This document shows, in pieces, positions 42,570-54,600 of a stretch of DNA of 64,000 nt; positions within the stretch are counted from its first letter, which is position 1; every line of letters begins with the position of its first letter. Source of the DNA: Glandiceps talaboti (lineage: Eukaryota; Hemichordata; Enteropneusta; Spengelidae). The stretch is from contig NC_135557.1 in NCBI RefSeq assembly GCF_964340395.1, forward strand, positions 8,249,209-8,313,208, in the 5' to 3' direction. The position numbers and the translations under genes are program-made. Below the pieces are notes generated by a model, which was given only the letters and a program-made list of their open reading frames with translations, ran no database searches and was not told the DNA's origin.

Positions 42570-45500
42570 AATATTGCCAGTAATATTTGAATGTGTTTTA
42601 TACCATCATGTTTTTTACATTGCATCAATTGTAGTGGTGTGACTGCTACAATTTTCATCATATATAAACGTATGACGTCCCACTTGTGAATGTTCAATTG
42701 GAGGGGAACGGGTCCTTCGTTTGTTTATTGAGCTTGTGTGACATTATTTGGTCATCCCTAAGCTAAAGTTTGATACTTTTGAAGTAACTGTAACTGGTAT
42801 TGTCATAGGTGCATTTACAAGTCTTTGAAAAGCCTAAAAATATTTTTCCTGCATGTCTGTGTGACACAAATCATCTCCAGTGAGATACTTTAAATAAATG
42901 TGCGGTTTTTTTGGGTAGTTATACAGTAGAACTTTGAAAGGTGGTCGGTTGGCTCTTCAAAAGCATAGTTGGTGTCATATCATTCATTTTTGCTAAATAC
43001 AATTTGGAACGTGATCGTGAAGCGTCAACTGACCATTTTTCTAGTGCACCTCATACCAGTCAAAAGAGCCACACATTTCTCTCTCATTTTAAGAAACAAA
43101 CACGGTTGTCACAAAAATGAAAAATGTTTCCAACGGGGATTCTGACAGTTCTCGGTTCACTTCTACCCAAGGACAATACTGTGCCACTTGAGGGCGCTAT
43201 ATTGCCATGACCTAAAGTTCCTAACATTTCGCTTTGTCTCAATATTTTTGTAATTGCCCATTGAGGGCGCTCATCATAATATCGTTGATCAGATCGCTCT
43301 CATGTCTTTACCAAGTGTGTCACAAATCGAACTCTTCACAAATATTTATTTATTATCAATGGAAATTTAAAGCGCTATAAAAAAAATCCACTTTCAATAC
43401 CACCGCTACTATATAATTACCAAGTTTATATCTTATCTTTATTTTATTTTATTTTTTTGTCAACAAGTCATGATAAAGAAAATACAAACTTTATATTTGT
43501 TACATACCTTCACAAAAAGTCTTGTATTATACCCAATTATCATAAATTTAAAAGTCAAAACAGATTTTTATGTGTGTTTCAGTTTAGTGCATGACTACTT
43601 CTGCATATTCAAAAGCTGTGTTTATTGTAATGTATATATTTCTATTCACTAAAAAAATTATACTTGGTGTTGTATTGCAATGTCCTTTCGAATATTCAAA
43701 TATCCAAATAGCTTTTTAGAGGCCCACTGCTTCAGAAATTAAGTGTGGTGAAGTTTATTTCATTTCAGCTCTTGATTTCTGAAGTAATGATAACACAGAC
43801 AAACAGACCGACAGGTTAGACATCGGCAAACCAACACAGACCGACAGATAGATATTGATAAACCAACACCTCCCCTAATCTGTAAGGTTCGCTGTGATGG
43901 GCCTCCTCATGAGCCCAATCCCTCACTGATGTCGATTGGGGTTGGGGGGGGGGGTGTTGTTGAAACATTGTATCTTAAGATCTACACTTCCCCCAGTATA
44001 GTAATTTTATGAAACCATACTGTTGAATACTTCCCCACAGTACTATGCATCTGTATTGTGTATTCATACAGAGTATAAAGTGCATATAAAGTAAACGTGT
44101 GCTGATTTAAACAGCGTATACCAATTTATATTTTTTACTTGCAATTCACAAAAATACAACCATGCATTATTCAATTCATGCCATAAAGTTTTCCAGATAA
44201 CGTCATAGCTCTAAGTTCTAACTTTGTAGATGTGGACCAATGTTATGACTTTAAATGTGTATTTTTTTTTTTTGACACTAGAAACCTGAGAGATAGATAG
44301 ATTCGTTTGATATATCTGAGCAATACTCATGATAATATAAAGCAGTGTGGGCTATTTTTTATAAACCGCAAGTATGTACAACTGTGAAATGAATTGTCTT
44401 GACTTTAATTGTATGAAATGATCTAAGGAAAGACTTAATGCAAAGATGAAATTTGGTGATTAGGTCTAAAAAATAATTGTTTGATTCCTATTACCCTCAA
44501 TTTTAGAATAGGTGGGTATACATACTACTAGGTAGATGTTTTTTTCATATGTGAGTGTCTCGTTCAGGTAGTTATGTTTTCTGTTGTTTTCCAAATGGTC
44601 TCTGTGTTATTGGTTTCTTCCCATCAGATGTACAGCCATTACAAATTGGAAGAACAGTTTTATGTTGTCTTTTTAAGTGTATGCCAGTTTCTGCATTCAC
44701 TATTTGTTGAGGGACTTCACAATTTTTTTGCGATTTCATTTTTTTTCTTCTAAATACATAAAAAAGAGTTTAGGGTTGGCAGTGAAAAACTAGGTGTGGT
44801 TGGGTAACCGGAACCAAACAACTTTTTTTTAGGCCTTACAAGGTTGTAATATCATAGAACTATCAAATCATTTTCATGCTTAATCACAAAATGAGGAGTA
44901 CGTGTAGAGGTACATAATGCGATAACGTTTTGACACATTTCACACACCTCAAAACCATTCACATAGACCCGAGTTGTTGTGACATAGAAAAACCAGGGTA
45001 TATAATCCATATTTTTTGTTCAAAGACAATAACTTGACTTGGGTATTTTCAAATGGAAATTCATCTGTGTTGGTAAACCATAGCATTGAATTTGTGTAGT
45101 GCCCGGATGTAGATACTGTGTCAATCTGTTGATAACGACTGAAGTGTGCAGTCGAAAATTTCAAGTAAAAATTTTCACAAAGTTGTGTTTGGATCAAAAA
45201 GTTAAATTCAATACTTTAACTTGAGTGTGGTATACATACCGGTATAATGCATGTGTTTTGTACACCAACAGTACTTGTACAGATCAATTACTGAGACACT
45301 AATTATGTCTTGGCATGAAACTTTCTCATTCCTGATTTGCCATCAACAGACAAAGTCATCACTTTTTATTCCATGGTTGTATGCTTGCTATACAGTAATT
45401 TCACCCCAAGACACCATCACACGATTAAATCAAGTTACCATAGCGATATTAAATTTATAATAAATCCAATGCCAAGAAATGGAATAGACCACAATTGAAA

Positions 45501-45840
45501 TGATTGACAACTGAGCAACTGCTCGGATTCTTTTTATAATGAAATGTTGGCTTATCATTGAATGTATCAATATTTATTTGTATTTTGATCATTAAAGTAA
45601 TGTTATCTTGTGACTTCCTTTGTGTCATGAAGTTTATCAGAGTTTGTGACGTTTTGTAACTTTCTCTGTGTTATCAAGTTCATCATGTTTGTGACATCTT
45701 GTGACTCGCTGTTATCAAGTTTATCAGAGTGTGTGACATCTTGTGACTTTCCCTTTGTCATCAAATTTATCATAGTTTATCTCTTGAGTTTTATTGAAAG
45801 TATGATCTAATACAGGTAATAGGTGTGTGTTTGCTATTGT

Positions 45841-46923
45841 TAGTCCCCGCGGACGAAGTCTGGAACGGGGACTTATGGATTGGGTTCCGTCTGTCCGTCC
45901 GTGCGTCCGTCCGCAGCCGTTTCTTGGAGATGCCAGTACCGATTTTTTTCAAACTTGGTACAGGGGCAACATGCTATGGCATACATATGCACGTCAATTT
46001 GTTTTATGATACGATCCAATATGGCCGCCTAGCAGCCATTTTGTTTGCGCATTTTCCCTGTCTAAAGCCATAACTCAGACATGCTCACACAGATCTCATT
46101 CAGAGTTGGCATTAGGACAGTGTTCTATGGCATATATGTGCATATTCATTGTTGTCATGATACGATCCAATATGGCCGCCTGGCAGCCATTTTGTTTGTG
46201 AATTTTCGTGTCCAAAGCCATAACTTAGACATGCTTGAACAGATCTCATTCAAAGTTCGTACTAGGACAGTGTTCTATGACATACATGTGCATATCCATT
46301 TTCATTGTGATACGATCCAATATGGCTGCCTGGCAGCCATTTTGTTTGCAAATTTTCCATGTCCAAAGCCATAACTCAGACATGCTTGAACAGATCTCAT
46401 TCAAAGTTGGTATTAGGACAGTGTTCTATGACATACATGTACATATCTATTTTCATTGTGATACGATCCAATATGGCTGCCTGGCAGCCATTTTGTTTGC
46501 AAATTTTCCATGTCCAAAGCCATAACTCAGACATGCTTGAACAGATCTCATTCGAAGTTGGTATTAGGACAGTGTTCTATGACATACATGTGCATATCCA
46601 TTTTCGTCATGATACGATCCAATATGGCTGCCTGGCAGCCATTTTGTTTGAGAATTTTCCATGTCCAAAGCCATAATTCAGACATGCTTGAACAGATCTC
46701 ATTCAGAGTTGGTATTAGGACAGTGTTCTATGACATACATTTGCATATCCATTTTCATATTGATATGATCCCCCATACCCGACCAATCCTTTATTGTTGT
46801 AGGCATGTTCCATGTCCGACAAGCAGACACAACATATCTAAGTCTGTTTGATTTAGGTTCACAAGTGTTGTTGCGTGATCAGAGTAGTGCTAATTCCTTT
46901 AAACCCAATCATAGCGGGGACTA
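45841..46923. mobile_element. TIR element with internal 151-bp tandem repeats
   Basis: Ends TAGTCCCCGC and GCGGGGACTA. After a 5' part with (GTCC)n-like sequence, five to six units of about 151 bp follow, each with GATACGATCCAATATGGC, GCCATTTTGTTTG and AAAGCCATAACTCAGACATG. A unique 3' part (GGACTATG edge) closes the element. Overlapping frames of up to 113 codons exist, but they shift from unit to unit and look non-coding. Most likely a non-autonomous DNA transposon that has captured or grown a minisatellite. Confidence 0.75.
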
Positions 46924-47026
46924 TGTCATTCTCAATGGCTTGTTGAATTGTGTATTACCAGAGTGACCCGACATTCTTGCAAACCATAGCTGCTGTTATT
47001 TCTTCTGCGACACTGCAAAATAATGT

Positions 47027-47785
47027 GAGTGTTACAATGTAACATTCTGTCTGTACCAAATAGACCATGTCTGTGAGTGTTACATTGTAACATCCTGTCT
47101 GTACCAAATAAACCATGTCTGTGTGTGTGTTACATTGTAACATTCTGTCTGTACCAAATACAACATGTCTGTGAGTGTTACATTGTAACATTCTGTCTGT
47201 ACCAAATACAACATGTCTGTGAGTGTTACATTGTAACATCCTGTCTGTACCAAATAAACCATGTCTGTGTGTGTGTGTTACATTGTAACATTCTGTCTGT
47301 ACCAAATAAAACGTGTCTGTGAGTGTTACATTGTAACATTCTGTCTGTACCAAATAAACCATGTCTGTGAGTGTTACATTGTAACATCCTGTCTGTACCA
47401 AATAAACCATGTCTGTGTGTGTGTGTTACATTGTAACATTCTGTCTGTACCAAACCATGTCTGTGAGCGTTACATTGTAACATTCTGTCTGTACCAAATA
47501 AACCATGTCTGTGAGCGTTACATTGTAACATTCTGTCTGTACCAAGTAAAACATGTCTGTGAGTGTTACATTGTAACATTGTATCTGTACCAAATAAACC
47601 ATGTCTGTGAATGTTACATTGTAACATTCTGTCTGTACCAAATAAACCATGTCTGTGAGTGTTACATTGTAACATTCTGTCTGTACCAAGTAAAACATGT
47701 CTGTGAGTGTTACATTGTAACATTCTGTCTGTACCAAATAAACCAAGTCTGTGAGTGTTACATTGTAACATTCTGTCTGTACCTA
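47027..47785. repeat. About 50-bp tandem array with palindromic core, 15 units
   Basis: Unit words are TGTTACATTGTAACATTCTG, TCTGTACCAAATAAACCATG and TCTGTGAG. The core TGTTACATTGTAACA is a near-perfect palindrome. Long frames are open on both strands because the unit lacks stops; both are artefacts. Confidence 0.95.
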
Positions 47786-48597
47786 ATACAACTATCACTG
47801 ATACATATTACACACTGAAGCGAAAGTGTCAAAGGGGAAAATGACAAACATCAAGATTATGCATGATGTCTGAGGAGTGTAAACATTTAGTATAGAATAA
47901 TTATTCCATTTATGACAAGATGACAAATTTTACATTTCCTTTAGATTGCATGTCAAGAACCATACCATCATTATACCGGTAGACGGTGTAGTAGCATACA
48001 AGATTTTATTGAATTCAAGTATAAAAGTTAACTAATATAAAGATACATTTTTTTTATAATTAAAAAAGCCCAGATGTCATCCAATTTATATGACTGTGCA
48101 GGATACCATACCATGGTACAAAAAAACCTAGCCAATAACTAGAGGATCCCATACCATGGTACAAAAAAACCTAGCCAATAAGTAGAGGACAGCTGAAACA
48201 AAACTTTGTTTTTGAGCAGAATTTACATGATTTTATGAGAGACATCCCCCCCCCCCCCCCCCCCCCCCCATGTGAACAGAGACATCAGTGGAATAAGCCA
48301 AATGCAATGTTGTAGTCAACATTTCGTGATCACAATGCAATGTTTAGTCGGAAAGATCAGCTTGCTTATTCATACAGTCGCTACCCATTGGTTGAGAATA
48401 ATTATGATATTAATTGAAAGCATGGACTGGATCTTTATGGTTACATGATGTTTATCAACAAATAAAAAGCACATCAACGAGATGTGTGTATTGAACCTTT
48501 AATATCTTGCAGCCTAAAAGTCATAAATGTTGGAGTTGTAGCTAGTGCAGCTTTAAATGCGACAGGAAAGTGGCACACCAAAGATGATAACTCTTCA

Positions 48598-49085
48598 ACC
48601 ATGTGTTATGTGTTATGAATCATGTGTTATGTGTTATGAATCATGTGTTATGTGTTATGAATCATGTGTTATGTACCCTGCATCATGTGTTATGTGTTAA
48701 CCATGTGTTATGTGTTATGAACAATGTGTTATGTACCCTGCATCATGTGTTATGTGTTAACCATGTGTTATGTGTTATGAACCATGTGTTATGAACCATG
48801 TATTGTGTTATGAACCATGTGTTATGTGTTATGAGTTATGAGTTATGTTATGAATCATGCATTGTGTGTTATGAATCATGTGTTATGTGTTATGAACCAT
48901 GTGTTATGTGTTACAAACCATGTGTTGTGTGTTGTGAATCATGTGTTATGTGTTGTGAACCATGTGTTATGTATTATGAATCATATGTTGTGTTTTGAAC
49001 CATGTGTTATGTGTTATGAACCCATGTATTATGTGCTATGAACAATGTGTTATGCGTCATCAACCATGTGTTATGAACCCTGCAT
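48598..49085. repeat. GTTATG-type minisatellite
   Basis: Units of 10-21 bp built from CATGTGTTATGTGTTATGAA, with nested TACCCTGCAT variants duplicated at 48672 and 48732. Confidence 0.95.
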
Positions 49086-49547
49086 ATTATGGTAAAAGTA
49101 GTCTATAATATTCACTGACTAATTGAATATAACTGATTATTAATTTTAAAAAACCATGGAAACCTTTCATATACTGTTCCATGTTCTATCTAAAAGACGT
49201 GACATTTACCTTGGCAATATTTGGCATTAAAAATTAATCATAAATTTTAATTTAATAAAATACACAAATGAAGTTATCAATCATGTTATAAATAATGATG
49301 ATCATGCCATGTACTGTAAGTGTATCCATGGTGACAAACCATATCGTATCCATGACAACTTAATGATGTCAAAGCTAAATGAATCCTTCACATCAGGCTC
49401 TGTTGTAATTGTAAGAAAGATGACTTTCATGACATCACAATAATTTCCATGGTTACACTCTCAATGTATTTGAAAAAAAGTACTGTTAAGGGTCTATTAC
49501 ATTTATAATAATCAATAGGCACAAATTGATAGGCACATAATGATAAA

Positions 49548-49820
49548 AGTATGTATGTACAGTGTGTCTGTCTGTCTGTGTGTGTGTGTATGTATGTCTG
49601 TATGTATGTATGTATGTATGTATGTATGTATGTATGTATGTATGTATGTATGTGTGGGAGGGAGGGCAAATGTGTGCGTGTATATGTGTGTGTGTGTGTG
49701 TATGTGTGTATGTATGTATGTATGTATGTATGTATGTATGTATGTATGTGAGCGTGTATGTATGTGTGTATGTATGTATGTATGTATGTATGTATGTATG
49801 TATGTATGTGTGGGTGGGAG
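49548..49820. repeat. (TATG)n microsatellite, compound
   Basis: Three long TATG blocks separated by TGTGGG(A/T)GGGAGGGCAAAT and TG-rich spacers. The spacer GGGAGGGCAAA occurs twice, so the compound block was duplicated. Confidence 0.96.
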
Positions 49821-50339
49821 GGCAAATTTACAATTACAACTACAAAACCAAAGTAAAGCATTTTCTGTATGTACCACAATCGTTTATAGCATCCATATCA
49901 AGTGTAAAAGTATACTGTTTCATTTGCTAACTGACCACATTAGAAAGGCCACATGCTAGGCTTGTAAATAAGGCAAAAAAACAGTATACTTTTATATTTG
50001 ATTTAAATGCTATAAATGAGTGTAGCACATAGAGACAGTGCTTTACTTCAGTGTTACTTGTTGTAATACATTCCTTATCAATATGTTATATCAGCGACAT
50101 TTCAAATAATACTTCTTTATCAAAATCTTCAGGCAAGGTAATCATGGGCAGACTTCTGATCAAATACCTATGTACTGTACATCAAATGAAATAATATTGT
50201 ATAAAGTTCAGATAAATTGTAAATGTATGTCAAGAAAGAACTAAGAATCATGCACATGAAGAAAAATCCATTACAATCACATATGCCTTTTGATTGGTAA
50301 CATGGCGATGTCCCACAAAACGATCACCGACAATGTACA

Positions 50340-50457
50340 GTCAGTATGTATGCATGTACATGTATGTACATTTTTGTATGTATGTCTGTGTGTGTCTGTG
50401 TATGTGTGTATACCTGTCTGTGTGTGTGTCTGTGTGTATACGTGTGTGTGTGTGTGT

Positions 50458-50516
<59 letters not shown>
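50340..50516. repeat. (TG)n microsatellite
   Basis: A TATG/TCTG-rich lead followed by about 50 bp of pure TG. Potential Z-DNA-forming sequence. Confidence 0.96.
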
Positions 50517-50683
50517 GCACTTGTTAGTAATCTTTTAGTACTTATAAAATTTGTTTAAATAAAAGCCTCTACTTACAGACTTGTCTATTACCATCTGTAA
50601 TTGTTCATACATCACATGACACCTTCCTTACTTAACGTACGGTACTCTGATAGAATCCAGGGTAAATAGAAGAGAACTTCCAG

Positions 50684-51282
50684 ATGGTCATATTGGATGA
50701 AGACTGGGTATTTATTTGGATTTTTTACTCATGTTATTTTTGTATGCCTTACCACGCTTGCTATAGCATGTTGTTAAGCAATAAAGATTGATTGATTAAT
50801 TGATTGATTGATTGATTTATTGAGTGAGTGATTAATTGATTGATTCATTAAACAATTTTATGACTTCCTATTTCAAAAAATTAATATGAAAAAATATATG
50901 CCACATCCTTATTTGTAAGTAAGTCAATTAACTGCAAATGATCAATAAATGTGAGAATAAATATATATGGATTTTGGGTTCGTAATCAATATTGACAATT
51001 TCTACTCACAGAATCAAAACCTCTGACGATACTGATGAGATGTTGGCGAAAATTGGAGAGTTGCTTCCAAGAATGTTTTTACATCCATTTTTTTAATTAT
51101 TGTATGCATAATATAAAACTTTTTACTCATTTTAACATTTTTGCGATTCTTGAGATACAAACACAGACTTTGTCAATTTTATTTCACATTGATATTTCAA
51201 GTAGGAATCTATGATACAATTTGTTTTATAAATTAAAAATCCAAAATAAATACCCAATCCTCATCCATATGACCACTTTAAA
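50684..51282. mobile_element. Palindromic MITE, family A, copy 3, with nested insertion
   Basis: Outer arms ATGGTCATATTGGATGA and TCATCCATATGACCACTTTA match copy 1. Between them, at about 50728-50840, lies an inserted retroposon tail: GCAATAAAGATTGATTGAT followed by a degenerate GATT repeat. The copy is longer than the others because of this and further internal sequence. Confidence 0.7.
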
Positions 51283-51611
51283 TGACAAGTACACTAGATG
51301 TGAAATGAGCAAAATAAAGCAAATCAAATTTTCTTTTTTTTTGAAAAGATTGCATACCTATCTGACTTCTGACTGTAAGATACGTTGTGTCACTCTCCCC
51401 TCACTGATGTATGAGGGCGCCCTGTCATGGCATACTTTACAAACTCATTTAACTTGTGTATAATATTAGAAGATCTAAATGTAAATGCTGACCTTTGTAC
51501 AAGATAGTATGACCATATTTTGCTAATAAATGAAAGTATATACTATGCGTTTGTGTTCATCTTCTCTTCTGTGACTGAATGCAGTCTCAGTAGAACAGCT
51601 GACAAAGTTGT

Positions 51612-54600
51612 TTATTTTTTATATTGGTGTACAACATAGGTGGTAGCTGCGACTGGTTGGCTAACTGGTACATGCGCAGGAGCCTGAAACAAACAACACA
51701 ATTTATCAAGAATTATCAAAATGACTGTAAACTCAGATACTGACTCTAGCAAAATTTGCAATTTTATAAATTTTATTTTATAAATTAAATTTCATAAATT
51801 TTATAAAATTTTGCAATTTGATAGTCTTCAGCTAGTTCTCAAAGACTAACTAATTACTAGTCTAAGACTGGTACATAGTGTTGAGTTATAAGACGGCATT
51901 TAGTCAAAACCTATTTCTGCATGTTTGTTGTTTTCAATTTTCATCAACTCTGTATATATTTAAATGAAATCATGTATAAACATTTTCGAAAACCATCTTT
52001 CGTCAGGCGATAAATCAAAAGATTCTTAGCAAGATTTGCCACCATATGATTTTACTAAAGAAGTCATGTTTTGAGTAGCCATCTTGTAACAATCACTGAC
52101 ACTATAATGCCTCAGGCACTCTGCTGGGGGTGGAAAGTCTGGGTAACCGATCATAAGCGCCCTCTGGAGTTTTAAAATGGAGTTAAAACATATCAGAAAT
52201 TATCAATAATACAAATTCGTTTGATGATAATTATGTTACAATAGGACAAGTTTCATAAATAAAAAACATGGGCTGTTACTTTGTTAGGAAAACTAAAATC
52301 TAGAAAAAAAAAATAAGGGGATGACATTCAAAGTTTTAAGGTTGAAATGATATCAAAATTCAGTCATTTCAATACTGGTGCTGAATAAAGTATATAAAAA
52401 TATAAATATAAAAATGATTGACAGGTTCCGTGAAACCAAACTTTCATTATTTTCTTTAAAAATGACCAGGTACAAGCTTTGATATGGATTATTAAGAACT
52501 TTGATTTCCTGGATTCTATCGTAAATCAATCTACTTACCACCAATCTGACTTTGAACTGGGCGTCATTTCCTTTATCAACTGTGTTAGGGGGTTTAATAG
52601 CCCCATCAGCAGCAACACCGATGTGTTGTGTATGTGAGGACAGTGACTCCAGAGTTACGTAACCACCCAACGTTTCATGAATTCTGAACTTACAGCTGAA
52701 ATCACCAGTACCCTGCAAATACACACAACCACTTAGTGTTTCATTGACTTTAAAAATTACAGCTGAAATCACCATGGCAGTACCTGTATATATATCAAAC
52801 TGTTTTCCTGTAAAACCAAATTTAGGGACCTGTTTAGTTTGTATGCTGACACAGATTACTAACTACCTTGCATTAGAAATTCTAATAACAAATATTCCTG
52901 ACTTGAAACCAAATTCAAATACAAGATGGACATTCTTTGTAATCATAAACAGTCTAAGTTTGACACTATTGTTATTGACAAACTGAAACTGGTTTTGATT
53001 CAAAACTTTAGATTTCAGTTTTCATAAAAACAAAAGATTTCACAGTTTGACCACTAGGTGTCCTATATGAATTACAAGTTAGTATTCAAGGGCTATGGCA
53101 CTGAATAGTGATTAGGTTCTCAAAGTGGTAGAGTTGATGATATGCTAACACAACAGGCCATTGCAGACTGCAAACAGGAAATTGAGAATATAGTGCCCTC
53201 ACTCAAATTGGGGGTATCATCACTTCATAGTACTGTTTCTTAAGAGCTTTGTTCCTTGTATTCTGTAGTTCTAAGTGTAAATCGGGGATGTTTTTTGTAT
53301 TGTTCAGACATCGAGGAAAGCAGCAGTGCTCTATGATTAACTGAGTAATCTATACCATGTATACCCCCAAGGTACACACAGACAGGAAGTAGAGCGCCAC
53401 CATTGCAAATTTTGGAAAGGCCTATTCAAGTAGTTCTGCCTTTCATGACAGAGAATGTCTATTCTGTATTTGAATTTTGTTTCCCAGCACACCTAGTGGT
53501 CAAATTGTAAAATCTTTTGTTTTTATGAATACCAAAATCTAATATTTTGAATCAAAACCTGTTACTCAATTTTTCAATCACAAGATTGTCAAGCTTATGC
53601 TGTTTGTGATTAGAGATGAATGCAATTTCAGGAACTCAAGTATTTTTTCTCTAAAGGCACATTTAGTAGCCGTGTTCATTGGAGAAAAACCCTATTTTTT
53701 GTAAATCATGCATATTTCTACTCAGAAACCAAGTTATGTTTGCCAATCTCTATTTACTGGCTAGGTTTTCACGGCATGGCACCTGAAGTGTATAACTGAA
53801 GTATAAATCAGCACTCCTAGTGGTCAAATGGTAAAATCTTTTGTTTTTATGGATACTTACATTTGCAGTGACAACATTGCTGAAAACTCTGAGATGAAAA
53901 GCTGGATAAGCAGCATTCCTTAGTATCACAAGATTATTTCCTTGGTTGAAACACACAAAATGAGCTGAAAAGATAAATAAATGTTATAAATTAGCAACTT
54001 TGGTTTTTATGTGTAAGTAAAAACTCATTTTATTCATTGAAAAGTAAATTCGAGATTGTGACATACATATACAAAAGGAAAAGACAATCTATTCTTTTAT
54101 CTATAGACGAAATGCTACACCTTGGCATACACTTAGCCTAATATGGCATATACTTAGCCTAATATGGCATACGCTTAGCATAATATGGTGTACGCTTAGC
54201 CTAATATAGGTACGCTTAGCCTAATATGGCATACGCTTAGCCTAATATGGTGTACGCTTAGCCTAATATGGCATACGCTTAGCCTAATATGGCATACTTA
54301 GCCTAATATGGTGTACGCTTAGCCTAATATGGTGTACGCTTAGCCTAATATGGCATATACTTAGCTTAATATGGTGTACGCTTAGCCTAATATGGTGTAC
54401 GCTTAGCCTAATATGGCATACGCTTAGCCTAATATGGCATACGCTTAGCCTAATATGGTGTACGCTTAGCCTAATAGTGCTTTGACTTTATATACTGTAC
54501 ACCTACATGTTGGTATTTTCACCACTAGAAAATGTTGCAATTTTACAGATATCAGTTAGTTCTCAAAGACTAATTTTTACTAATTACCAGACTGGTGCAT

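Larger units (their letters stand above)
39824..45841 (+). other. GABPA 3' UTR and downstream sequence
   Basis: No coding exon recognised. AATAAA signals occur at 40103 and 42265, among others, and the true 3' end cannot be chosen from sequence. The first 500 bp contain a degenerate internal repeat (GTGAATAACTTGA, AATGGACAAGACA). The region then holds S67 satellite units, two MITEs and AT-rich sequence. Confidence 0.5.
46924..51611. other. Repeat-rich intergenic region between GABPA and the beta-trefoil gene
   Basis: No coding exon recognised. It contains the 50-bp array (47027-47785), GTTATG-type repeats, TATG and TG microsatellites, a (C)24 run at 48246-48269, a direct repeat of CCATACCATGGTACAAAAAA (48105 and 48149), and family A copy 3. 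Confidence 0.7.

Noticed and set aside
45825-46851. Overlapping frames of 60-113 codons with repeated MLTQISF and GRLAAILF-like words
   Set aside because: They follow the 151-bp units, and 151 is not divisible by three, so the frame shifts each unit; no domain or splice structure.
46955-47818. Long frames open on both strands (VYLVQTECYNVTLTD and YIVTFCLYQINHVC)
   Set aside because: Products of the 50-bp tandem array; open on both strands because the unit lacks stops.
49427-49959. Frames such as HTYIHTYIH and MYVCMYVC
   Set aside because: Translation of the TATG microsatellite.
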